From Euglena gracilis (Eukaryota; Euglenida; Euglenophyceae; Euglenales), in NCBI GenBank assembly GCA_039621445.1, contig CP154955.1, positions 5,074,785 through 5,138,784 on the forward strand: DNA of 64,000 nt, read 5' to 3'. This document shows, in pieces, positions 32,200-41,047 of this stretch; positions within the stretch are counted from its first letter, which is position 1, and every line of letters begins with the position of its first letter. The notes under the pieces are model-generated. The model did no database searches. It was not told the origin of the DNA and was given only the letters and a program-made list of their open reading frames with translations. The position numbers and the translations under genes were made by a program.

Positions 32200-33913
32200 G
32201 AGGTTGGTTCTGCCAGCCGTTGTACCCCCTACCCAGGGAGTCTGACTGTTGTTGGCACCTGAGTTCGGTTTCCACCCGTTGGAACAGTTCGTCCAGAGTC
32301 AGTCTTGCTTGCACCTGTGTGAAGTGTGGTTTATGTCCAGTCAGCAACGTTGAACCGTTTTTCATCAGGAGCAGTTCAGCAGCTCTGCTGCTGTGCAGTT
32401 GGATCCTGAAGTTTTGTCCGTCCCGCGCCACCTGAAAATTTTCACCTGTGCCCACTGTTGCTGCCACCAGGTCACGAACGTCTTCCGTTGTTGCATCTGG
32501 GACGTTTGTAATGTTCGTGACCCCTTTCAGTTTCAGTGTCGGTCTGTCCTGATTTCTGCGGTCCTGTTCCCTGATGCAGCTTCTGCGTTGCGTTTCAGGC
32601 ATTTTTTCAGCCACCAGGTTGTAAGCGTCTTCCTCTGATGGATTTTCCAGCCTGCTGTAGAGGAGTTTGAAATGGGCCTCAAACTCCCTCCACGCTTCCA
32701 GTGTCAGTTTTCCTTCCGTTTTTGGTCTCAGGTTTTTCAGTTCGTCTTTGATGGCTGATTGTGTGTCTCCACCGTATTTCTGGCACATCCAGTTCCAAAA
32801 TTCCTGGTATTTTATCTTCTCACCGCGTTCCTGTCTGCGTTGTAGTTCCAGTTTGCTAGCACTGTCCAGGCTGCCCTCCAGCAGTGACAGTTTCAGGTCA
32901 TCGGTCAGGGACCCCTGACCGGCTGACACACGTTGCAGATACATCGGAAATTTCACGGCAAAATCTGTGAAATTCCCCTGTAGTGTTGGTGTTACCAGGT
33001 CTTTTGTCATTGCCGCGCCCACTGGACCCAGCAGCAGCCCGAAGGATGCTGCCGGGGCCGTTGCCACGGGTGCCACCACTGTTTCCTCTCCTATGTGGTG
33101 GATGGCAGTTTGGGTAGACCCCATCTGGGGTCCCACCCAGGTTGTTGTGGCTGTGTTCTGAGTTTCGGTTTCGTCTGCCCACATGAACAATCCCCGAGTC
33201 CGGGACTTTGGGTTTTGTTGTGTCATCACTGGATGTTGAGTCGGCTGGGTTGGCTGTGGTGCTGAGCTTGTCGGGTTTGTCGTAAGTGCTGGGCTGGTCG
33301 GCACTGCAGTCGGTCGTTGTTCCGTTTGTCGAGTCAGTTGGGCAATCAACGGTGTCAAGGCAGTTTTCAGTTCTTGTTGGATGAGCTGCCCCACCATGGA
33401 AGCCGAGTTAACGGTCCCCAGTGTTGCAGCTCCTCCTTCCATTTTTGGGTGTGGTGTTTCGTCCCCCCAGTGCTGGCTGCTCTGGCTGAACATACCTGTC
33501 AGGGGTTGTGGGGTCCCCGTCCCCGTTTGACAGGCCTGGGGTTCTGGGGTCCCCGTCCCTTGGTTTCCTGCGGGCTGGCCCCTCAGGGCTGGCCGTGGCT
33601 GGGCCAGGGGTTGTGGGGTCCCCATCCCCGTTGGCCAGGCCTGGGGTTCTAGGGTCCCCGTCCCGTGTTGTCTTGTGGGCTGGCCCCTCGGGGCTGGTGG
33701 GGGCTGGTTCTGGGGTTGTGGGGTCCCCGATCCCCGTTGGCCCGCGGCCCTGTCTGCCCCCTGGGGGGGGTTCTGTTCGTTGGGCCGTTGTGGCTGCCCC
33801 TGGCTGTCCAGCCTGGGTCCTCGAGGGAGGCCCACTGGCCAGGGGGCTGGCCCCTGACTCTGGCCAGAAGGCCCCTGTGCAGGCTGGGGGAGAGGAAATG
33901 CAAAGATTTTCAA
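32063..33913 (-). CDS. Gag capsid-like domain
   Basis: The convincing part lies from about 33000 to 32240 (residues 305-560). It reads NFTDFAVKFPMYLQR, LLEGSLDSASKLELQRRQ, YQEFWNWMCQKYGGDTQSAIKDELKNL, LEAWREFEAHFKLLYSRL and DLVAATVG, the helical layout of a retrotransposon Gag capsid (load, W, F-Y-L helices). It should form the particle shell. The N-terminal 160 codons overlap the other Gag frame in Pro-Gly-rich repeats and are probably not real in this frame; a +1 shift somewhere in 33913-33408 would fuse the two. Confidence 0.75.
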   Translation of the reverse strand: MKIFAFPLPQPAQGPSGQSQGPAPWPVGLPRGPRLDSQGQPQRPNEQNPPQGADRAAGQRGSGTPQPQNQPPPAPRGQPTRQHGTGTLEPQAWPTGMGTPQPLAQPRPALRGQPAGNQGTGTPEPQACQTGTGTPQPLTGMFSQSSQHWGDETPHPKMEGGAATLGTVNSASMVGQLIQQELKTALTPLIAQLTRQTEQRPTAVPTSPALTTNPTSSAPQPTQPTQHPVMTQQNPKSRTRGLFMWADETETQNTATTTWVGPQMGSTQTAIHHIGEETVVAPVATAPAASFGLLLGPVGAAMTKDLVTPTLQGNFTDFAVKFPMYLQRVSAGQGSLTDDLKLSLLEGSLDSASKLELQRRQERGEKIKYQEFWNWMCQKYGGDTQSAIKDELKNLRPKTEGKLTLEAWREFEAHFKLLYSRLENPSEEDAYNLVAEKMPETQRRSCIREQDRRNQDRPTLKLKGVTNITNVPDATTEDVRDLVAATVGTGENFQVARDGQNFRIQLHSSRAAELLLMKNGSTLLTGHKPHFTQVQARLTLDELFQRVETELRCQQQSDSLGRGYNGWQNQPRENITVDGPQGLRQGSQGGGENKIQKSDTTFQIPTQLPWTSNPNT

Positions 33914-36080
33914 AAAGTCTGGGTATTTCAGCCAGGCTAGGGCTGGGGGTTGTGATTTGCTGGGTGTTTTGCCTTTCCAGTTTTTCAGTCAGGTTTTCAG
34001 TCGTTTTTGTCACAGTACTGATTTTTCTGTCCAGGGTCACCAGCTGTTCTGTCCACCGTTTCTGCTGTGTTTGCAGTTCCGTGGTCAGAGAATGTAAATG
34101 CTGCCAGATGCCGTTGTCATGTGTTTCCCGTTCTGCAGTTTTTGTTGTCAGACCAGCCAGTTTTGCTTCCAGTTGGCCGACCCTGGTTGTCATTGAGCCA
34201 ATGGCAGATGTCATTTCCAGCCATTTGGCATGTTCAGATGTGTCATTGTGTTCCCGTTTAATGGCCCTTTTTTGCAGTTCACCCAGCAGGTTTTGAGTCG
34301 TTTGGGCTGTTTCGTCCACCCTGTGACCAGGTTGCCGACCTCCAGGTTCAGACGTTCGTGCGTGTTTGTGTTTTTCTTCGTTGGAGGTCAGAGTTTCCAC
34401 CTGTCGTTTCAGTCTGCCGATTTCCTCGTTCAGCTGTGTAATCTGCTGCTGCTGATCTGGGATTTTCTGCAGTTCGACCAGTTTTTTGTGCAGGTAATCA
34501 CAGTTTTGAATGGTTGTTGTCGTTTTTGTTTCCTGCTGCTGAACCCGTCCTGCCAGATTTCCGATTTCACTGCCCATGTCCTTCTGAATTTTTTCCACCA
34601 CACTGCTGATTTCGCCTCTGAGGTTTTCAACTTTTCTGGACACTGTTGCCACAGTTTCGTCCACTTTGCTGTTCACCGTTTGGACTCCGCCTGTGATTCC
34701 TGCGACCCGTTCTTCTGCCACAGCCAATCTTTGTTGCAGTTCTGCAGTTGTTTTTTCGTTTTCTCGCTGTCGGTGCAGTAAACCAACCAGATGTTCACCC
34801 TGGTTCTGTGCGTTTCCACCTGCCATCTGCAGAAAACTGTGAAATTCCCTGAGTTTTTCACCCAGTGAGCCAGACATTTCCCTGATTTCTGTGATCTGCT
34901 GTGACATTCCGTTGAAATGTTCCTGGTACAGCCTGTTCTGGTTCACTGTCACCAGTTCCATGTTTGCTTGGGTTGTTGCCAGGACTGTCGTCAGTTCTTC
35001 GTGTCTGCCGTTTATTTCTGTCATGAGTGCTTCACCCTGTCTGTTGACTGTTGCGTGCAGTTCGCTGACCCATTCCGTCGTTGTTTGCTGTAGCTGCTGC
35101 AGTGTTTCTGCCGTTTGCTGATTCGTCTGTTCAGTTTTGTGTCTGAACTGTTGAAATTCCTGGGTCAGCTGTCCAGTTTCGTCCACAAAGTTGATCCACC
35201 AGTCCCAGTCAGTGTTCTGGTTCTGTGGTTCCGGCTGTGGAATCTCGTACGAGCTGTACGATGGTTCCTGGTACGAAGTTTCAGTTTCACCCTGGAGGCG
35301 GTCTGGTTGTTCCGGGCTCTGTCGTACCGCCACCAGTGCAAAACTCTGGGTTCCTGGTTGCTGTGCTGTTGCGGTTTGCCAGTTTTGGTCGTTCTGAGTG
35401 TCCGTTTCTGGCTGTTGGTACCAGTTTTGTGGTGCAAACACCTGTTCGTCGAAGTACGGTTCGTTGTTTTCGTCCAGTTCTGCGTAATCTGGTGCTGGAC
35501 CGGTCTGTTCGGTGTCGTCCTGGTCCATGTGCACCATGGCAATGACACGTGGGCTGTCATTGCATGTCCGTGGCACTGTAATGTCTGTGCCGTTTTGTTC
35601 CGGTTCAGTCCACCTGTTGATGTCCAGTGACTGGTACATGGCGGCAAAGCCATCTGCCGGCTCCACCACCCTAGCGATGGCGGTTAAGGCAGCTGGCATT
35701 TCCAGTGTTTGGTTCAGGGCTGGGAAGCCATCCGCCTGCTCCACCACCCTAACGATGGCGGTTAAGGCAGTTGGCACATCCAGTGTTTGGTTCAGGGCTG
35801 GGCAGCCATCCGCCGGCTCCACCATCCTAGCGATGGCAGTTGAGGCAGCAGGCATGTCAGCGTCAGTTTTTGCAGTTTCTGGTCGTTTTTCAGCTTGTTG
35901 TTCGTAGCCGCATGTTGGAGGGGAATCAAAAATGGGCAGTCTACCTCTGCGACCATGTTGTATTCGTGGTGCCTGCCTTGGAGTTTCCAGTTTCTCGGGG
36001 CCGGCACCCCGTTGCGTAGGATCTTTAACCCTGCCCAGGGTGTTTTCAATTCCCCTCGCGGCCTGTTTTAAAAATTGCAT
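33408..36080 (-). CDS. Giant coiled-coil N-terminal Gag protein
   Basis: 890 codons from an ATG that lies inside the 5' LTR (MQFLKQAARGIENTLG), the only long frame after the LTR. Residues about 74-152 contain three tandem 26-residue repeats (TAIARVVEPADGFPALNQTL type). Residues 300-707 are a long Gln/Glu/Thr-rich coiled coil (LTEKLERQ, QLNEEIGRLKRQVETL). Residues 760-880 are Pro-Gly repeats (GDGDPTTPGPATASPEGPA). Such a coiled coil is unusual for Gag and would mediate assembly. Internal ATGs after the LTR could also be used. Confidence 0.75.
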   Translation of the reverse strand: MQFLKQAARGIENTLGRVKDPTQRGAGPEKLETPRQAPRIQHGRRGRLPIFDSPPTCGYEQQAEKRPETAKTDADMPAASTAIARMVEPADGCPALNQTLDVPTALTAIVRVVEQADGFPALNQTLEMPAALTAIARVVEPADGFAAMYQSLDINRWTEPEQNGTDITVPRTCNDSPRVIAMVHMDQDDTEQTGPAPDYAELDENNEPYFDEQVFAPQNWYQQPETDTQNDQNWQTATAQQPGTQSFALVAVRQSPEQPDRLQGETETSYQEPSYSSYEIPQPEPQNQNTDWDWWINFVDETGQLTQEFQQFRHKTEQTNQQTAETLQQLQQTTTEWVSELHATVNRQGEALMTEINGRHEELTTVLATTQANMELVTVNQNRLYQEHFNGMSQQITEIREMSGSLGEKLREFHSFLQMAGGNAQNQGEHLVGLLHRQRENEKTTAELQQRLAVAEERVAGITGGVQTVNSKVDETVATVSRKVENLRGEISSVVEKIQKDMGSEIGNLAGRVQQQETKTTTTIQNCDYLHKKLVELQKIPDQQQQITQLNEEIGRLKRQVETLTSNEEKHKHARTSEPGGRQPGHRVDETAQTTQNLLGELQKRAIKREHNDTSEHAKWLEMTSAIGSMTTRVGQLEAKLAGLTTKTAERETHDNGIWQHLHSLTTELQTQQKRWTEQLVTLDRKISTVTKTTENLTEKLERQNTQQITTPSPSLAEIPRLFENLCISSPPACTGAFWPESGASPLASGPPSRTQAGQPGAATTAQRTEPPPGGRQGRGPTGIGDPTTPEPAPTSPEGPAHKTTRDGDPRTPGLANGDGDPTTPGPATASPEGPARRKPRDGDPRTPGLSNGDGDPTTPDRYVQPEQPALGGRNTTPKNGRRSCNTGDR
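35632..35868 (-). repeat. Three 78-bp coding repeats in Gag
   Basis: Three head-to-tail copies of a segment encoding VEPADGFPALNQTL-like peptides, with a few substitutions between copies. Confidence 0.8.
35938..35955 (-). promoter_or_regulatory. Primer-binding site of the gypsy element
   Basis: Minus strand TGGTCGCAGAGGTAGACT starts with zero spacing after the LTR end CAACA. The core GCAGAGGT is the same as in the X-family sites. Confidence 0.75.
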
Positions 36081-36442
36081 TTTCTTTTGTTTTGGTGGGT
36101 CTTTTTGGTGAAAACAGGTGAGTTGGGTGGCTCACACCTTTCCTTTGATAAAAAATCCACAAGACCAACAGCACAATACAAGCAATTCAGCAATTCCAAA
36201 ACCAGCACCAATGTAATGAACCACGTACTGTCCAGGGTAAGAATGATAATTGCCACCAAGATAATTCAATTCTTGAACTTGAAACAGACAAAAACAGAGA
36301 CAGAGACAGAGCCCTGTGCAGGGACAGATTGAGTCAGCTGATAATAATTCCTAATAAGATTTTCCTAATCCTAACTGCAGAGTCATCAGGTTGGGTTGGG
36401 TTAGGTTATGTTGTTTTGGGCACTCAGCACCCCTGACTCACA
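35956..36442 (-). repeat. 5' LTR of the gypsy element (487 bp)
   Basis: TGTTGTATTCG...GACTCACA on the plus strand, two substitutions from the other LTR. It holds GCGTAGGATC at 36014-36023 and the ATG of the long Gag frame at 36078-36080. Confidence 0.95.
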
Positions 36443-36446
36443 CCGC
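36443..36446. repeat. Target site duplication (right), CCGC
   Basis: Matches 23339-23342 exactly. Confidence 0.7.
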
Positions 36447-37248
36447 CCTGGCCGGTCCAAGCATAAATCCATGACATGGACCCCCCATGAATAAGACCCA
36501 TCTCCCAGCGTGAAGCGCCATTTTGAAAATGGGAAATTTTGGGGTAAATGTGCCCTTTCGGGGGATGTTGAGATTTTTATACAATTCAGCATATTTTCTG
36601 TTATTTAATCTGACGCCAAAAAAGCGCCGAATTTTACGAAAATTGATATCTTGGGGACATGTTTGCACATTTTGAGGGGTCGAAAAAAAAATCTACAAAA
36701 TAATCATAAAATGGACCCTCAATGAATAAGACCGCCAGTTGGGCTTTCAGGCTACCGACCCATGAAATGGATGACGGCCTTATTTGAAGGTGTTATTTTT
36801 GGGTCCCGAACCCTGTCTTGAAAATCGACTGAAACCTTTGAATTTTATTAGGATTATAGCAGGGGCGCTGTCACAATGAAACAGTGTTCAAGACAGGCGC
36901 CAATTTCCTTGTATTTGGGAGACAGGCAGCCGGTAAACTGATGGAACAGATTGCATCACGCAGAATTTTTGGGACTAGCGCCGCAGAGCTCAACAGGAGC
37001 TGAAATGGCGGAGCGGAAACGGGACGAAATCAAAGAACACGACTGCAGGACCAAAAGCTAACTACTGCATAGCGATGTGACAGCCCCAAGCACATCTACC
37101 TAAATGTGGGTGGAAGTCGGAGATCCACACAGCAAAACACTACACAGTTCACAGCGAACACGTCGTTAATTGAAATTGCTGCTGCACGCTTCATACAAAA
37201 AAATAGAGCCATACTTCAGCATATGATGTCATTGTTGCTCCACTCGCT
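36447..37248. other. Unclassified AT-rich spacer
   Basis: No gene recognised. A phrase like ATGGACCCYCMATGAATAAGACC occurs at 36476 and 36711. A motif TAGCAGGGGCGCTGTCACAATG at 36853 recurs in varied form at 37790. Confidence 0.4.
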
Positions 37249-37521
37249 TCAATGCGGGCGTGCAGACAGTTTCGCCAAATGAACCTGGCTGCGACGGCTC
37301 TCGCACTGACACCTGTTCTTCCTCTCGCACTGACACATTCTGTTCCTTGCGTTGTTTGTTACAAGCTTGAACGCCTTCCTGCTCATCAAACAAAAAAAAA
37401 CTTCCTGAGTGCAGCGACGTCCCAACTCACGCAAAAACTCAATGATTGATGAGCGTTTCACACCCAGTTGATCCCAAAGATCAACGGACGACACAAAATT
37501 AGCCAAAACAGCTCGCTTCAT
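37249..37521 (-). CDS. Unassigned 90-codon open frame
   Basis: ATG-started minus frame with balanced composition and a basic, Cys-bearing C-terminus (CQCERKNRCQCESRR). No family is recognised and there are no neighbours suggesting function. It could equally be chance. Confidence 0.25.
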   Translation of the reverse strand: MKRAVLANFVSSVDLWDQLGVKRSSIIEFLRELGRRCTQEVFFCLMSRKAFKLVTNNARNRMCQCERKNRCQCESRRSQVHLAKLSARPH

Positions 37522-37960
37522 GTTCTGAGAAGCATGCTTTGGGGGGGGGGGGGCGGAGACGTGAAAATCCGTCAGTTAGCAGGGTCCTCGGATCGTTTTC
37601 ATTAACAGTAGCAGCTTTTCACATCACAGTAACGAACAACTCCAGGGATGTAGGGGCCTTAACACTGGCTTCCACGCGAGGTTTTGCCGCTCGGCTATCA
37701 AAAGAATATTTAAAAAAATACAGTGTACAAAGTCCACTTTTTAACTGGCCAGTTTTATCACCTCACCCATTTCAACATTAGCGGATTTTAGCAGGGACGC
37801 CGTCACAATATGACTATTTTCAATTCAGGCACCCGGTACAATGAAACGATTTTGGACTCCCTCGAGCCAAGCTGGCAAAAAATAGGGAGGAAGGGACAAC
37901 GAGGCAGGAGCACAAAGGCACGGTGAGGCCATGCCTTGCTCGCCGGGGGTTTGTTGTGAA
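37522..37960. other. Spacer with shared GAAGCACAAAGG-type repeat
   Basis: The 37870-37960 part (GAGGAAGGGACAACGAGG...GTGAGGCCATGCCTTGCTCGC) recurs at 46150-46225 and partly at 45815-45860, all on the same strand. It flanks the DIRS elements and may be a terminal or target-associated repeat. Confidence 0.4.
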
Positions 37961-37964
37961 TGTT

Positions 37965-38577
37965 TTAGTGCACTGGGTTAGGAGGAGTTGGCTGCTCTGT
38001 CTCTGTAAAATCTGGGGAGGAATTTTTGAAATCCAGACCGGGGGCGTTTGCATAAAGGTCCCCTATGTTTTCCAGTGGACGGTGTAAGTCATCCACTGCT
38101 GCGGCATCCCAGAGGAGCCACCTGGCCACAAATTGTGGCAGTTTTTTTGTTGCCTGGTGAGGCAAAAAGGGCTGTTTTCAGGGTTACGTAATGTTTGAAA
38201 TGCTGCCTTGGCCATTAGAAAAGTTGGGGGTCCATGGAATAAACCCCTGTGTCCATTTTCCACCTTCTTGTGGGTCCGCCAGGCACTCCTTTGAAAGGAC
38301 CCGCTTTACTTGCATGGATTTGTTGTGTACCATGCACAATTTGAGAAAGGGTCTTAGAACGGAATTGAAATGGTCTTTTCTGCCCCTCTTTTGTTAAGTA
38401 ATAGTAATTTTCTTGATTCTCCAGTGCCAGGGACACAGTTTCTCCTGGCTGGCTGAGGCTTTGTACTGTGCTTATTGATGCACTTAATTCTTTGACATTT
38501 ATGCGAAAAATGGATGCTTTTGTCCAGCATTCCTGCACAATTTTGACTGTTCTAATTTACCACCCCCCTCAGGCATT
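37965..38577 (-). pseudogene. DIRS RNase H, C-terminal part
   Basis: Minus frames give FRINVKELSASISTVQSLSQPG, LALENQENYYYLTKEGQ, then LFASPGNKK and VARWLLWDAAAVDDLHRPLENIGDLYANAPG. These are the RNase H core and the FASP...NKxLP tail typical of DIRS-type pol proteins. At least two frameshifts separate the blocks. The upstream part of the domain lies beyond the insertion at 40232. Confidence 0.65.
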
Positions 38578-38601
38578 GGTTGAAGGATCCGGGCACGCAG
38601 A

Positions 38602-38950
38602 TGACACCTTCCGCAACTCTGGCCGTCTTCAACCTTCAGAAGACAGAACTTGCATACCCAGCAGTTCTTGCACAACTTTCCCCTTGATGCACCAAGCACT
38701 TGGGACACCTAATCCCAGGGGGACTTTCCCAATTCTTCTTCCCCTTGGAGCGCAACATAAGCCAAATAAACAGAAACACCAGAATACTCCTTCCAGTCCA
38801 GTTCACAGTGATGAGATATACGCTACAAGTAAAATTAATTAGGAACCACTCTGCTGGAAATTCTTAATTCACCAATCTGCAGTGCCAAATTATGTAATGC
38901 CACAGGCTGGCATGCCAAAAGTTGCTGTGCAGCAAGGCCACTCACACTGC
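38602..38950 (-). repeat. Terminal direct repeat, low-coordinate copy
   Basis: About 85% identical by eye to 39865-40230. Encodes a fragment of the Cys-rich protein (CKNCWVCKFCLLKVEDG). Confidence 0.6.
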
Positions 38951-39557
38951 CCTCTCCGGGCGAGCTTTGCTTGTACGATCTCCCAACAAAGCGAGTCAAA
39001 AAATTTAAAGTGACCTTTGCTGCATTCCCACCCGTAAAAGAAAAAAATAGGAAATTTAAGTGCGGTCCGAAGTGTTGCACCTCCCTTGGGGCAAAGCTCC
39101 TTAAGGTGGACACTCGTACAACAGACACACAGGCAGGCTGCAGAGGAAGAGCACCCACACCCCATTGGAACCTTTTCCCTTTAAGCCCTCTTCTCTTTCA
39201 GGGGAAGACATCCCAAGATGCCTCTTGGAAGATCCTGGGTGGAAACCTACCATTCCACCGATAAATAGCCCAGTGGTGAGTAGGGTCCCAAGCAGGGGGC
39301 GAAATGGTAAAACTGGGGCAGTGAAATCCAAGTTTAAGTGGTAAACTGCGGCTCGCCACAACCCACTGCCGAGCAATTTAATGAGATTTCCAGCCAGCAA
39401 AAGCACCCACCGCGTCATTGCCGCGTGCCTCCAGCGTCCATCCCACAGACACGACTAATTTACTGGGTTTGCTACCCCAGAAAAGTCCACAGCCACAGCA
39501 CGCGGCATGCCACAAATATCAACAAAATACCTCCAATGTGACCTGTCCAGCTTGCCA
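38951..39557 (-). other. Interior of the small insertion, no gene recognised
   Basis: Short frames only. A segment near 39000-39100 is Lys- and Phe-rich on the plus strand without known motif. Confidence 0.35.
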
Positions 39558-40094
39558 TTACTTCCCCATCACTTTCATTATTGTATCTCTTCGTCCCCTT
39601 CTTCTCGCTTTTCCTTCTGTCTGCACCCCCTTGTCGCACATCTCTATTGCATGTCTGCCTTTGGTGTTTTTGTCTCCACAATTTTCTTCATCACTTCTTT
39701 CCAAAAGCTTCCCATGAACAAATCTGGCATTGCATACTTCGGCATGTCTGCCCAGATCGTGTACATTCTGAGCATCTTTGGCAGAGAACTTGTTTTTACA
39801 GGCAGGACTGACTTTTCTGGGAAGGATCGGGGCAGCATGTCCACAATGGCTACTGCTGGAATACACGTGACACCTTCCGCAACACTGGCCTTCTTCAACC
39901 TTCAGAATACAGAACTTGCATCCCCAGCAGTTCTTGCACAAGTTTCCCCTTAAGTGCACCAAGCAATTGGGACACCCAATCCCAGGGATAATTTCCCAGT
40001 TCTTCTGCAACTTGGCGCGCAGCACAAGCCAAATTAACAAGTACACCAGAAGACTCCTTACAGCCCGGTGCACAGCGCCACGCAAACAAGTCAT
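39558..40094 (-). CDS. Cys-rich, probable zinc-binding protein of unknown role
   Basis: A 179-codon minus frame that starts within the high-coordinate terminal repeat. It contains CPNC, then CKNCWGCKFC, CCGRCH, and further His and Cys residues, a dense pattern suggesting one or two zinc-binding modules. A basic tail (KARRRGRRD) ends it. No catalytic domain is recognised. The first codon reading is not a clear ATG. It may be the gene of the small insertion. Confidence 0.4.
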   Translation of the reverse strand: MTCLRGAVHRAVRSLLVYLLIWLVLRAKLQKNWEIIPGIGCPNCLVHLRGNLCKNCWGCKFCILKVEEGQCCGRCHVYSSSSHCGHAAPILPRKVSPACKNKFSAKDAQNVHDLGRHAEVCNARFVHGKLLERSDEENCGDKNTKGRHAIEMCDKGVQTEGKARRRGRRDTIMKVMGK

Positions 40095-40230
40095 GAGATG
40101 TGCTCTACCAGAAAAATAAATTAGGATCCTCTCTGCTGGAAATCCTTAATTCACCTATCTGCAATGCCAAATGTTGTAATGCCACAGGCTGACATGCCAA
40201 AAGTTGCTTTGCAGCAAGGCCACTCACAAG
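39865..40230 (-). repeat. Terminal direct repeat, high-coordinate copy
   Basis: Partner of 38602-38950. Its outer end GGCCACTCACA joins DIRS RNase H sequence AGGTGCTGCTGTC. Confidence 0.6.
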
Positions 40231-40231
40231 G

Positions 40232-40500
40232 TGCTGCTGTCTGAGTGCAACTGCCTGGATGCACTTTGGGGGAAAGATCTGCCGCCCAGGTGTCCAGCAG
40301 GATTTTTATTCTCCCAATTTTTCCTTTATTCTTTGGCAAATGGGGTGTTTTGATTCCAAGTGGGCTGTGGAATTTTCTACGAAAAAAATTACCAGCGCAT
40401 CCGTAAAGGCCCTCATAAAGGGCAGCTGCCTGGAATTCCCAGGTGTGCCCCCCACCTGGTGTCTTATAAATGGCCGGCAGCTGCCAACTATAGGGCCCAC
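40232..40500 (-). pseudogene. DIRS RNase H, N-terminal part
   Basis: Minus translation gives AFTDALVIFFVENSTAHLESKHPICQ, closely parallel to AIVLVAKSTATWDSKHPISQ at 48.1 kb. It is cut by the insertion at 40230. Confidence 0.6.
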
Positions 40501-40790
40501 CCCAGGGGGTCCCCATAGTTGGGAGTGGGCGGGGGGGCTGTTTGTATTTGTACTAACTTGTACACCTCACCCTAACTTGTACACCGAACACCCATTTATA
40601 AATTAAGCCTAACCCCAAGCCTAACTCGCGCACCTAGCCCTACTCCATCATTGACGCAAAAAACCTACCTTGGCCGCCCCTCCCAACTATATGGCCCCAC
40701 TGGGGTGGCCTATAGTTGGGAGCTGCAAATGGCCTTAGGGCCTGGCTCCCTGGGATGTGGAAGTAACCATCCATTAGGTCTTTTTATGCT
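40501..40790. other. Short repeats CTATAGTTGGGAG at a deletion point
   Basis: CAACTATAGGGCCCACC (40487) and the inverted ACTATATGGCCCCAC/CTATAGTTGGGAG (40687, 40719) lie where RT sequence is missing relative to the copy at 48.2-48.7 kb. Phrases like CTAACTTGTACACC repeat at 40555-40580. Confidence 0.4.
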
Positions 40791-41047
40791 GCCAAGTAGC
40801 CTTTCTCCAAACTGAAAGGTTTTACTTGGAACCTTTGATTTTCATTCTCTGCATGGCTTAATAATCTCCATTTTGAATGCCCCCCCCTCTGGTTTTGAAA
40901 TCGGAAACCAGGGTATCAGGTGCTTGGTGGTTGAATCTCTCACCCTCTGTACGGATCCAAACTTTTCGTTATCCTGCAGCATTTTTTCTGCTTGGGGTAG
41001 GTTCAAATTTGCTCTGGGATTTGCGACGGTGGACAACTTTGGTGGGA
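40791..41047 (-). pseudogene. DIRS reverse transcriptase N-terminus
   Basis: Minus frame: VQRVRDSTTKHLIPWFPISKPEGG, parallel to VKRVWDSETQHLIPW...FKPEGG at 48.8 kb, then KPFSLEKG and DGYFHIP in another frame. The catalytic YxDD region is deleted. Confidence 0.6.

Larger units (their letters stand above)
23343..36442 (-). mobile_element. Complete Ty3/gypsy chromovirus with two DNA methyltransferase-like modules
   Basis: 13,100 bp bounded by 487-bp LTRs and a CCGC duplication. Sense is minus. Order: 5' LTR, primer-binding site, coiled-coil Gag, CA-like Gag, Gly-Lys basic domain, Dam-like methyltransferase, C5 methyltransferase, aspartic protease, RT (YADD), RNase H, integrase (HHCC, DDE), chromodomain, polypurine tract, 3' LTR. 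RT-RNase H-integrase order and the chromodomain place it with Ty3/gypsy chromoviruses. The two LTRs differ at two of 487 positions, so insertion is recent. Coding frames shift several times along the element. It is far longer than usual for the superfamily (about 5-7 kb). Confidence 0.93.
38578..40230 (-). mobile_element. 1.65-kb insertion with long direct terminal repeats
   Basis: Splits the DIRS RNase H: the sequence matching GGCATGGGTGCTGCTTTCAGAG at 47993 is interrupted here. About 360 bp at each end are direct repeats (38602-38950 and 39865-40230) running from TGACACCTTCCGCAAC to GGCCACTCACA on the plus strand. On the minus strand they start TGTGAGTGG and end GGTGTCA, LTR-like. No clear primer-binding site is adjacent. 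It carries a Cys-rich frame. Best read as a small non-autonomous LTR-type element. Confidence 0.55.

Noticed and set aside
26375-36000. Numerous plus-strand frames of 60-260 codons across the gypsy element
   Set aside because: Antisense to protease, RT, integrase and Gag, whose motifs are clear on the minus strand.
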